64,000 bases of DNA, taken from the NCBI RefSeq assembly GCF_002157685.2, contig NZ_AP026738.1, positions 2,542,001 through 2,606,000 on the forward strand, read 5' to 3'. Source of the stretch: Comamonas thiooxydans (lineage in GTDB: Bacteria; Pseudomonadota; Gammaproteobacteria; Burkholderiales; Burkholderiaceae_C). The notes under the pieces are model-generated. The model did not search any database. It had not been told where the DNA came from and worked only from the letters and a program-made list of their open reading frames with translations. A program made the translations under genes and the position numbers. This document shows, in pieces, positions 1-7,771 of the stretch (the first letter of the stretch is position 1; the number at the start of each line of letters is the position of its first letter).

Positions 1-156
1 TTTTTTTATGCTTTTTCTGCGGAATCAGCAGAATTAATAGCTGCCGGGGTTGATGGCACAAGCGATGTAAGCTGTTTTTGCTTGAATTGTGGCCCACAAA
101 TTATTGCAATCTGCAACAATCGAGTTTGATTGAGCAGACAGAAACAGAGCGCTTTG

Positions 157-1509
157 ATGAGTGAGAACGCTGGTGCGCAGGGGCACGAGACCGATGTACA
201 TTTTTTGCGCGCAGTCACCGATATGGCCGAGCATACGGAGGTCATGACAGGCGATGCAATCTATACCGACAAGGGCATGAAATTGGTGGACAAAGGCACA
301 CGTGTTGACAGTCGTCTCTATGACCGTCTGGTCATGCACAAGCTGCGTGATCCGATCGATGCCAACCTGATCACGGGCGACCTGGTCGACGTGGCATCCC
401 TGGTCACCCTGGCGCGTCAGCAATGCGAGCAGGTCGACCTACTGCATCGCATGGTGGCGTCCATGGGCGATATCGAGCGTCTACTGGCGCCGCTCAAGAG
501 CTTGCTGCTGCCCCAGGCCATCGCCTTCAAGCTCACCGTCATGCGCGAGCAGCGCACCGACCTCTACCAGCACAGCCTGCAGATGACGCTGGTGGCGATC
601 TTTCTGGCGCTCAAGAACGGCTGGACCGAGCGCGAATGCGTGCCGCTGGCCACGGCCGCGCTGCTGCACGATGTGGGCATGCTCTATATGGACCCGGTCT
701 GGACCGACCCGGACCACCGCTTGAGCGGCGAGGAGCGCAAGCATCTGGTCGCGCATTCCGTCACCGCCATGCTGGTGGTGCGCAGCACAGAACTGTATTC
801 GCGCGCCGTGGAAATCGCCGTGCTCGAGCACCATGAGCGCATGGATGGTTCCGGCTATCCGCGCGGCATCAAGGGCAACGCCATTTCGCCCATGGGGCAG
901 GTGCTGCTGCTGGCCGAGGTGGTCTCGGCCTTCTTCGAGAAATTCACGGACATGCCGGGCCAGCGCCTGTCGCTCATGCTGCGCATGAACCACAAGAGCT
1001 ATCCGGCCGATCTGGTGCACCTGATTTTGCCGCTGCTCTATGACGAAATCAGTCCTGGCAAGCCACTGGCGCCGCTGCAGGCCGAGTTCTCGCACAGCAT
1101 TGCGGCCCTGGAGGCTGCGCTGCGCAAATGGAGCGAACTCCGGCGCGATTTTCCCGAGCACTGGCAGCAAATGCCCGATGCGCAGGCGGCGGTGGCCGTG
1201 GAAGCCAGTCTTGCGCAACTGCAGAAACAGCTGGCCGAAGCGGGCTCCCACCCCAGCCAGCAGCTGGATGTGCTGAGCTACCTCAAGGACGACGCCCTGG
1301 GCATGAGCGAGCTGGCCCTGGTCAACCGCGAGGCCCTGTGGCAGTTGCAGGCCATCATGAACGACTGCCTGCGCCGCTGGCCCACGCTGGGACAGGGCGG
1401 CTCCACACTGGAAGTCGCGGTGGCCGAATGGTGCGAGGCCTGCGCTCAGCTGATGCCGCAGGCAGGCCGCAGCTCGGCCATGAATGCCGACAAGCAGTCG
1501 CTCAATTGA
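157..1509 (+). CDS. HD-GYP domain cyclic-di-GMP phosphodiesterase
   Basis: The 450-residue product is read as a cytoplasmic HD-GYP phosphodiesterase, a class that degrades cyclic di-GMP and so shifts cells between motile and attached states. The HD pair lies at residues 171-172 (LLHDVG) and the class signature HHERMDGSGYP at 225-235, so metal-binding and GYP parts are both intact. I see no receiver domain, signal peptide or membrane segment in the first 110 residues; the part after residue 300 is unrecognised. I took the ATG at 157; a TTG nine codons upstream is also in frame and neither has a strong ribosome site. The gene stands alone. The activity is inferred from family motifs. Confidence 0.85.
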   Translation: MSENAGAQGHETDVHFLRAVTDMAEHTEVMTGDAIYTDKGMKLVDKGTRVDSRLYDRLVMHKLRDPIDANLITGDLVDVASLVTLARQQCEQVDLLHRMVASMGDIERLLAPLKSLLLPQAIAFKLTVMREQRTDLYQHSLQMTLVAIFLALKNGWTERECVPLATAALLHDVGMLYMDPVWTDPDHRLSGEERKHLVAHSVTAMLVVRSTELYSRAVEIAVLEHHERMDGSGYPRGIKGNAISPMGQVLLLAEVVSAFFEKFTDMPGQRLSLMLRMNHKSYPADLVHLILPLLYDEISPGKPLAPLQAEFSHSIAALEAALRKWSELRRDFPEHWQQMPDAQAAVAVEASLAQLQKQLAEAGSHPSQQLDVLSYLKDDALGMSELALVNREALWQLQAIMNDCLRRWPTLGQGGSTLEVAVAEWCEACAQLMPQAGRSSAMNADKQSLN

Positions 1510-1552
1510 GGGCATTGACTGCGAGTTTTGCCTGCGACGACGGCTGACCTCA

Positions 1553-1590
1553 AGTTTGATAGCTGCAGGCGCTTGATTGACAAGCGCTAA
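1553..1590. repeat. Comamonadaceae-type TTTGATAGCT repeat with small hairpin
   Basis: Intergenic copy of a short element starting TTTGATAGCT and containing GGCGCTTG (1568-1575) facing CAAGCGCT (1581-1588), which can fold into an 8-bp stem with a 5-base loop. Related pieces occur at 4731, 20600, 20698 and 27253. It lies between the HD-GYP gene and imuA. No T-run follows, so it is not a clear terminator. Confidence 0.6.
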
Positions 1591-1762
1591 ACCGGTATTT
1601 CTTCAAGATTCTGTGCATCACGCCGCAGCGCGGCGTGCTTTGTCGCATCTGTGTGCGCCATCCTGAAAAAGTATTTTTGATAGCGCACAACGTCCGATAT
1701 AAAAGGGTCGGCCGTATCTGCCGCCGATATTAAGGCCTTGTTTTGCGTGAAAACTCGAATAA

Positions 1763-1778
1763 CTGTATATTTGTACAG
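1763..1778. promoter_or_regulatory. LexA (SOS) box upstream of imuA
   Basis: CTGTATATTTGTACAG fits the proteobacterial LexA consensus CTG-N10-CAG exactly, with the AT-rich centre typical of tight sites. It ends 17 bases before the imuA start, where bound LexA would block the promoter. LexA control is the known mode for imuA-imuB-dnaE2 cassettes. No other SOS box was noticed in the window. Confidence 0.93.
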
Positions 1779-1795
1779 TATTCAAGAGTTTTCGC

Positions 1796-2719
1796 ATGCA
1801 CACCCAGCCTCTGACATCCTTGGTCCATCCTGGCTCACCGCCCGGCATGACGGAGTCTGTCCGGCAGCAAACAGGTGCAGAGAAGGGCGTGCGGCCGGGT
1901 CTGCCCGCTGCGAGCAGCCCGCCTTTGTCCGCCATACAGATTCCCGGTGTCTGGCGCGGCACGGACTGGCAGGCCGGCGCCGGCCCTCAGGTCTGGCCCA
2001 GCGGTCATGCTGCGCTGGATGCCGAGCTGCCGGGCGGAGGCTGGCCCGGAAATGCCTTGATTCAGCTGCAGCAACCCGCGCACTGTCATGCGGAGTGGGC
2101 CTTGCTGTTGCCTGCGCTGGCCGCCCGTGTCCGGCAGCATGCGGCTTCACGCACGGATTCCGGGCTGGGCCAGCTGGTGCTGGTGGCTCCACCCTATCTG
2201 CCTTTTGCCCCGGCCTTGCAGGCCGCCGGCATTGACGCGAAGCGGCTGTGTGCGGTGCAGCCGGGGCGCAGTGCCCAGGATCTGGCCTGGGCCTGTGAGC
2301 AGGCTCTGCATTGCCGGGATGTGCTGGCGGTGCTGGCCTGGTTGCCCGAGCTTCCAGCGTCCACGCTGCGCCGCTTGCAACTGGCTGCCGCTTCGCAGGG
2401 CCGGCCTCTGTGGCTATGGCAGGAGTCGCAGGCCGAGCCGCACAGCTCTCCTGCTGCGTTGCGGTTGAGACTGGAGAGAGTCACGGCAGACTCCGCTGCC
2501 CAGCAGGCGCCGGGTTTGCAGATACAGATACTGAAGCGGCGCGGGCCTTTGCTGGAGCGTCCCATACAGCTCCCGCTTTCGCAATGGGCCTGGCAGCCAG
2601 TGCTGCAGGCGCAGTCTCAAAGACATGCGCGCCAGAGCGAGGAGGCTGCCATGCTCATGCAGGGGCGCATGACTGTCGCAGCTCCTGCAACGGCTTCGCC
2701 TTGGACGACGGAGGCATGA
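1796..2719 (+). CDS. imuA: ImuA, translesion synthesis accessory protein
   Basis: The 307-residue RecA-fold-like protein is the first member of the SOS mutasome that works with ImuB and DnaE2 to copy past damaged bases. The family core is visible: GVWRGTDW near residue 50, PSGHAALDAELPGGGWP at about 65-82, and LVLVAPPYLPFAPALQ at about 125-140. The ATG at 1796 lies just after the LexA box. The stop is followed one base later by the imuB start, so translation is probably coupled. ImuA proteins diverge strongly between species, so identification rests on these patches plus gene order. Confidence 0.9.
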   Translation: MHTQPLTSLVHPGSPPGMTESVRQQTGAEKGVRPGLPAASSPPLSAIQIPGVWRGTDWQAGAGPQVWPSGHAALDAELPGGGWPGNALIQLQQPAHCHAEWALLLPALAARVRQHAASRTDSGLGQLVLVAPPYLPFAPALQAAGIDAKRLCAVQPGRSAQDLAWACEQALHCRDVLAVLAWLPELPASTLRRLQLAAASQGRPLWLWQESQAEPHSSPAALRLRLERVTADSAAQQAPGLQIQILKRRGPLLERPIQLPLSQWAWQPVLQAQSQRHARQSEEAAMLMQGRMTVAAPATASPWTTEA

Positions 2720-2720
2720 G

Positions 2721-4229
2721 ATGGGCAGCGCAGAGCACTGGATGGCCTGGCCTCTGGCCTGCCTGAGTCAGTCCAGTCCGGTGCCAGAGAGTGCCTGCTG
2801 GTGGGCACTGGAGTTTTCGCCGCGGGTGGCCTTGCTCGAAGACGCCTTGCTCATGGAGACCAGCATGGTGCAGCGTCTTTGGGGTGGAGCCGAGGTCTTG
2901 CTGGCGCGACTGGACAGTGCTTTTGCGCAAGCTTGCCAGGCTGGCCACCCGGAGTCCGGGGGCGGGGATGCGGCACTGCAGCCGCTGCGCGGACAGGGCG
3001 GCACGGCCTGGCAGGCTTTGGCACGGCTGCGGCTGCAGCAGGACCGGCCTTGCGGCACCGTTCCTGCTTCCTTGTCCATGCCTGAGTCATCGCTGCATGC
3101 CGATGCGCTGCCGCTATGGACGCTGAGCGCCCTGGAGCAGCACGGCGCCGTGCTGCTGCGTCTGGGCTGCCGCAGCTGGGGCGATGTGCGCGCTCTGCCG
3201 CGTGCGGGGCTGTCGCGTCGCATTGGAGCCAAGGCTCTGCGTGTGCTCGACGAGGCCTATGGTTTGCTGCCTCAGCCGCTTGACTGGCTGCAACTGCCTC
3301 AGCAGTTCGAGCTACGCCACGACCTGGGTTATCCGGCTCACCATGCCGATGCCGTGCTCCATGCCGCCCAGCCGCTGTTGCGCGCGCTGCAGTCCTGGCT
3401 GCAGGCCCGTCACCATGCGGTGCTGGCGCTGCGATTGCGCTGGCACCATGATCTGCGCCGTATTGACGGCCAGGAGCTGCCGGCCTGGGAAGCGCTTGTC
3501 ATCCGCACGGCCCAGCCCACGCAGGGCATGGCGCATTTGCAGCGCCTGTTGCGTGAGCACCTGGGCCAGCAGCGCTGGCGCGCCCCCGTGGACATGCTGG
3601 AGTTGCAGGCGCTGGAGACGGTTGCCTGGACGGCCGAGCCGCTGAGCTGCCTGCCTGCCGCCCAGGGCCAGGGCCTGTCGGATACTCTGGCCTGGCATGA
3701 ATGGGTGGAACGCCTGAGCGCCCGCTGGGGCGAGGAGACCGTGCAAATGGTGCAGCCGCTGGCCGATCACCGCCCTGAGCAGATGCAGTGCTGGCAAGCT
3801 GCGGCGAAGCTGCTGCAGAGCCAGAAGCCAGGGGGCACCAGGGCTAGCGCCAGGGCCGAGGCGGGGGCCGGCTTCAGGCCGCGCCGTCAGCCCGGCTGTG
3901 CCGATCCCTGGCAAGCCCTGTGGCCGCCCTGGCTGCTGTCCAAGCCCCAGGCCTTGCCCGTGCAGGGCAACCGTCCCCAATGGCATGGGCCGCTGCAGCT
4001 CAGGGCCGGGCCCTACAGGCTGGAGTCCGGCTGGTGGGATGTGGCTGGCGATGCGTTTGCCGAGGCCCAGGTCGGCGCGCCGGCCGGCCTGGCCGTGCGT
4101 GACTATTTCGTGGCCTATAACGCCGTGGTCGGCCATGTCTGGATTTACCGCGAGCGCGCCCGTAGCGAACACCTGATGAGCATGACCGCCAGCCCCGCCT
4201 GCTGGTTTGCACAAGGCGTGTATGGCTGA
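2721..4229 (+). CDS. imuB: ImuB, Y-family polymerase homologue (catalytically inactive)
   Basis: The 502-residue protein is a Y-family (DinB-like) polymerase relative. In the ImuA-ImuB-DnaE2 system ImuB bridges the beta clamp, ImuA and DnaE2 and does not polymerise DNA. Consistent with this, the N-terminal region around WWALEFSPRVALLEDALLM lacks the DxD and FFASVE residues needed by active Y-family enzymes. A helix-hairpin stretch (WGDVRALPRAGLSRRIGAKA, about 155-174) and the family tail PLADHRPEQM (about 350) are present. It starts one base after imuA and overlaps the dnaE2 ATG by 8 bases. I did not find a canonical clamp-binding pentapeptide by eye. Confidence 0.92.
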   Translation: MGSAEHWMAWPLACLSQSSPVPESACWWALEFSPRVALLEDALLMETSMVQRLWGGAEVLLARLDSAFAQACQAGHPESGGGDAALQPLRGQGGTAWQALARLRLQQDRPCGTVPASLSMPESSLHADALPLWTLSALEQHGAVLLRLGCRSWGDVRALPRAGLSRRIGAKALRVLDEAYGLLPQPLDWLQLPQQFELRHDLGYPAHHADAVLHAAQPLLRALQSWLQARHHAVLALRLRWHHDLRRIDGQELPAWEALVIRTAQPTQGMAHLQRLLREHLGQQRWRAPVDMLELQALETVAWTAEPLSCLPAAQGQGLSDTLAWHEWVERLSARWGEETVQMVQPLADHRPEQMQCWQAAAKLLQSQKPGGTRASARAEAGAGFRPRRQPGCADPWQALWPPWLLSKPQALPVQGNRPQWHGPLQLRAGPYRLESGWWDVAGDAFAEAQVGAPAGLAVRDYFVAYNAVVGHVWIYRERARSEHLMSMTASPACWFAQGVYG

Positions 4230-7200
4230 GCAGATCCTGGTTGAGCCGCCCGCTCCCGCACTGCGCCTCGCAGGGCCGCCGCCTGCCGCCATACCGACCA
4301 GCCCCGTGGCCCAGGGCATGGGCAAAGGGCCGCTGGCCTATGCCGAGCTGCATTGCCTCTCGAATTTCAGTTTCCTGCGCGGTGCTTCATCGCCTGCCGA
4401 GCTGGTGCACCGGGCCAAAAGCCTGGGCTATGCGGCGCTGGCGCTGACCGACGAATGTTCGGTAGCCGGTGCCGTGCGTGCCTTTGAAGCGGCGCGGGAC
4501 TGCGGCCTGCACCTGATCCATGGCAGCGAATTCGCCTGGGGCCCGCTCAGGCTGGTGGTGCTGGTGCGTGATCTGCAAGGCTGGGGCAATCTCTGTGAAT
4601 TCATCACCGCTGCGCGCAGCCGCTCAGGCAAGGGCGACTATCTGGTCGATGAATCCAGTCCCTGGCAGCTGCTGCAGCAAGGCTGCGAATGCCTGCTGCT
4701 GCCGCAGCGCGAGCAGCTCGATGCATCGGATTTGATAGCTATAACCGCTTGTCTGGAAAATGTTTCAGCGCATTTTTCGACAAATAACCTGTGGCTGGGC
4801 GTGGAGCTGCACCTGGCGCCCGACGACAGCCTGTGGCTGCAGACCCTGCAGCAGGCGGGCGCGGCGCTGGGGCTGCGCTTGCTGGCCTGCGGAGATGTCC
4901 ATATGCATGCGCGCTCGCGCAAGCCGCTGCAGGATGTGGTCACGGCAATACGCTTGGGGCGCACCGTGGCTGAATGCGGCTTTGCACTGCAGCCCAATGC
5001 CGAGCGGCATCTGCGCTCGCGTCTGCGGCTGGCTTCGCTCTATCCCAGAGCCATGCTGGAGGCGACGCTGGAGCTGGCGGCGCGTTGCAACTTCAGCCTG
5101 GACGAGATTCGCTACCACTATCCGCAAGAGAGCGTGCTGCCCGGCATGACGGCCACGCAGACCCTGGCCTGGCTGACCTGGGAGGGCGCGGCGGGACGCT
5201 ATCCCCAGGGCATTCCCGAGGACGTGCACGATCAGCTGCACAAAGAGCTGGCGCTGATTGAGGATCAGAAGTACGAGATGTACTTTCTCACCGTGCATGA
5301 CATCGTGCGCTATGCGCGCAGCGTCGGCATTCTCTGCCAGGGGCGAGGCTCGGCGGCCAATTCTGCGGTCTGCTACTGCCTGGGCATCACGGCGGTAGAT
5401 CCGGAAAACAACAATCTGCTCTTCGAGCGCTTTATCAGCAAGGAGCGCAGCGAGCCACCCGATATCGATGTGGATTTCGAGCATGCGCGGCGCGAAGAGG
5501 TCATTCAGTACATCTACGGCAAGTACGGGCGCGACCGCGCTGCGCTCACGGCCGTGGTCAGCTGCTGGCGCAGCCGCAGCGCGCTGCGCGATGTGGGCAA
5601 GGCGCTGGGCCTGCGGGCCGATCTGATCGATGCCCTGGCCAAGGGGCAGTACTGGTTCAGCGAGCATGCCCAGGCGCAAGCACAGGCGCACGCGGAGACG
5701 GCGGATGCGGCAGAGGAGGACCAGGCGCCCGAAGCACTGCCCGAAGACTGGGTGCAGCGCAAGCTCCAGGAGGCCGAGGTGCTGGCACGCGAAATGCATT
5801 GCGCAGTGGGCGTGCATAGGTTGCGCCTCTGGATAGAGCTGGCCTGGCAGCTCAAGGACAGCCCGCGCCACCTCAGCCAGCATGTGGGCGGTTTTGTGCT
5901 GACCGAGGGCAAGCTCACGCGTCTGGTGCCCGTGGAGCCTGCCACGATGGCCAAGCGCTCCGTCATTCAGTGGGACAAGGACGATCTCGATGTCGTGGGC
6001 CTGCTCAAGGTCGATGTGCTGGCCCTGGGCATGCTCACCATGTTGCGCAATGCCTTGAACGAGCGCGCTCGTTGGCGTGGCGAGCCATGGGAGCTGCACC
6101 AGATTCCGCAGGAGGATGCCGCGACCTACGAGATGATCTGCCAGGCCGATACCGTGGGTACTTTCCAGATCGAAAGCCGTGCCCAGATGAGCATGCTGCC
6201 GCGCCTGCAGCCGCGTACCTTCTATGACCTGGTGGTCGAGGTCGCCATCGTGCGCCCCGGCCCGATTCAGGGCGGCATGGTTCATCCCTATCTGCTGGCG
6301 CGCGAGCGTGCACGCCGGAAGCTGCCACTCAAGCTTGAAAAACCGGAGCTTGAAAATGCCTTGCTGAGAACCCTGGGCGTGCCCATCTTTCAGGAGCAGG
6401 TGATGCAGATCGCCATGGATGCTGCCAAGTTCTCGGCCGGCCAGGCCGATGAGCTGCGCCGCTCCATGGCGGCCTGGAAGCGCAAGGGCGGCGTACACAA
6501 GTTCGAGCGCCCGTTGATCGACGGTATGGTGGCGCGTGGTTACAAGCTGGAATTCGCTCAGGCCATCTTTGCGCAGATGCTGGGCTTTGGCGAATATGGC
6601 TTCCCCGAAAGTCATGCCTACAGCTTTGCACTGCTGGCCTATGCGAGCGCCTGGCTCAAGCGCCATGAGCCGGCCATCTTTCTGCAGGCGCTGCTCAATG
6701 CCCAGCCCATGGGTTTTTATTCGCCGTCCCAACTGGTACAGGATGCGCGCCGACACGGAGTGCGCGTGCTGCCTATCGATGTCTGCCATAGCCGCTGGCA
6801 TTGCACCTTGGAAGCTCCTCTGCAAGCCATGCGCGGCGTGGCCCAGCCCCAGCCGGCCGTGCGCCTGGGGCTGAACCGGGTTGCCAGGCTGGGCAAGGCC
6901 GCTGCGCTGCGGATCGAAGGTGAAGCTGCGCAGGCTCCGTGGAAGGACGTGAGCGATCTGGCCATCCGGGCCCGGCTGGACAAGGCGGATATGGAGGCCC
7001 TGGCTGCGGCGGACGCGCTGCGCAGTCTGGCCGGCCATCGCCGCCAGCAGATGTGGGATGCTGCTGCGCAGGCCAGCCTGCCGCCCATCTTTGCGCAGGC
7101 CGCCATTCATGAGCCAAGGCTTGAACTGCCCCAGGCCGCCGAGGGCGAGGAAATCATGTTCGACTATGCCGCCACCGGCCTGAGCCTGCGCCGCCACCCG

Positions 7201-7632
7201 CTGGCCCTGCTGCGTCCCAGGCTGGCACGACATGGCCTGAAAACCGCAGCCGAGCTGCGCCAGATGCTGCCGGGCCAGAAGCTGCGTGCCTGCGGCATCG
7301 TCACCGTGCGCCAGCGCCCGCCTACTGCCAACGGCACGCTGTTCATCACGCTGGAAGACGAAACCGGTGTCATCAACCTGGTGGTCTGGAGTCAGACCTT
7401 TGCGCGCTGGCGCTCTGCGTTGTTGGCCTCGCGTCTGCTGGCGGTGGAGGGCATCTGGCAGCGCAGCACGGCCCCGCAGCTGGAGGCGTCGGAATCAGCG
7501 GGGGATATGCCTGCGGCCCAGACAGGGGATGAGCCTGCGGTTCGCCATCTGGTCGTGATGAAGGCCAGGGATGTGACCCGCTGGCTGGGGCGGTTTGCCG
7601 AGGTCGGACTGAACAGCCGGGATTTTCATTGA
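4222..7632 (+). CDS. dnaE2: Error-prone DNA polymerase III alpha subunit DnaE2 (ImuC)
   Basis: The 1136-residue C-family polymerase is the catalytic subunit of SOS translesion synthesis. Visible in order: PHP domain (YAELHCLSNFSFLRGAS, near residue 37), palm motifs GRGSAANSAVCYCLGI and PDIDVDFEH carrying the catalytic aspartates (about 375-425), the FPESHAYSFALLAYASAWL helix-hairpin segment (about 795-813), and an OB-fold containing TLFITLEDETGVINLVVW (about 1040-1057). Length matches the DnaE2 branch. The ATG at 4222 overlaps the imuB stop; a TTG five codons earlier is less likely. An in-frame copy of a genomic repeat sits near residue 170 (see 4731). Confidence 0.97.
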   Translation: MAEQILVEPPAPALRLAGPPPAAIPTSPVAQGMGKGPLAYAELHCLSNFSFLRGASSPAELVHRAKSLGYAALALTDECSVAGAVRAFEAARDCGLHLIHGSEFAWGPLRLVVLVRDLQGWGNLCEFITAARSRSGKGDYLVDESSPWQLLQQGCECLLLPQREQLDASDLIAITACLENVSAHFSTNNLWLGVELHLAPDDSLWLQTLQQAGAALGLRLLACGDVHMHARSRKPLQDVVTAIRLGRTVAECGFALQPNAERHLRSRLRLASLYPRAMLEATLELAARCNFSLDEIRYHYPQESVLPGMTATQTLAWLTWEGAAGRYPQGIPEDVHDQLHKELALIEDQKYEMYFLTVHDIVRYARSVGILCQGRGSAANSAVCYCLGITAVDPENNNLLFERFISKERSEPPDIDVDFEHARREEVIQYIYGKYGRDRAALTAVVSCWRSRSALRDVGKALGLRADLIDALAKGQYWFSEHAQAQAQAHAETADAAEEDQAPEALPEDWVQRKLQEAEVLAREMHCAVGVHRLRLWIELAWQLKDSPRHLSQHVGGFVLTEGKLTRLVPVEPATMAKRSVIQWDKDDLDVVGLLKVDVLALGMLTMLRNALNERARWRGEPWELHQIPQEDAATYEMICQADTVGTFQIESRAQMSMLPRLQPRTFYDLVVEVAIVRPGPIQGGMVHPYLLARERARRKLPLKLEKPELENALLRTLGVPIFQEQVMQIAMDAAKFSAGQADELRRSMAAWKRKGGVHKFERPLIDGMVARGYKLEFAQAIFAQMLGFGEYGFPESHAYSFALLAYASAWLKRHEPAIFLQALLNAQPMGFYSPSQLVQDARRHGVRVLPIDVCHSRWHCTLEAPLQAMRGVAQPQPAVRLGLNRVARLGKAAALRIEGEAAQAPWKDVSDLAIRARLDKADMEALAAADALRSLAGHRRQQMWDAAAQASLPPIFAQAAIHEPRLELPQAAEGEEIMFDYAATGLSLRRHPLALLRPRLARHGLKTAAELRQMLPGQKLRACGIVTVRQRPPTANGTLFITLEDETGVINLVVWSQTFARWRSALLASRLLAVEGIWQRSTAPQLEASESAGDMPAAQTGDEPAVRHLVVMKARDVTRWLGRFAEVGLNSRDFH
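4731..4758 (+). repeat. Genomic TTTGATAGCT repeat lying inside dnaE2
   Basis: TTTGATAGCTATAACCGCTT, followed by GTCTGGAA, belongs to the same repeat family as the intergenic element at 1553, but here it is read in frame within dnaE2, giving DLIAITACLE at about residues 170-180. It lies in the PHP domain between two conserved blocks and keeps the frame open. Confidence 0.6.
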
Positions 7633-7771
7633 GCGCCAAGGGGGCCGAGTCGGTTGCATTGCACAGTCGGAGCGGCAGAAAACGCAAGCCCATTTTATTG
7701 ATATGTCATAACGGATTCACGATCGCTTACCAAGATTGCGGGCTTTTCCGCCCTTTGAGATTGGCTTGCGT

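Noticed and set aside
1..129. Coding sequence running in from the left edge
   Set aside because: Only short minus-strand frames opposite the HD-GYP start were open; none resembles a protein. It is treated as the upstream region of the first gene.
4765..7233. Very long open frame antisense to dnaE2
   Set aside because: It mirrors the GC-rich third positions of dnaE2, has low-complexity Gln/His/Arg-rich translation and no family likeness; shadow of the real gene.
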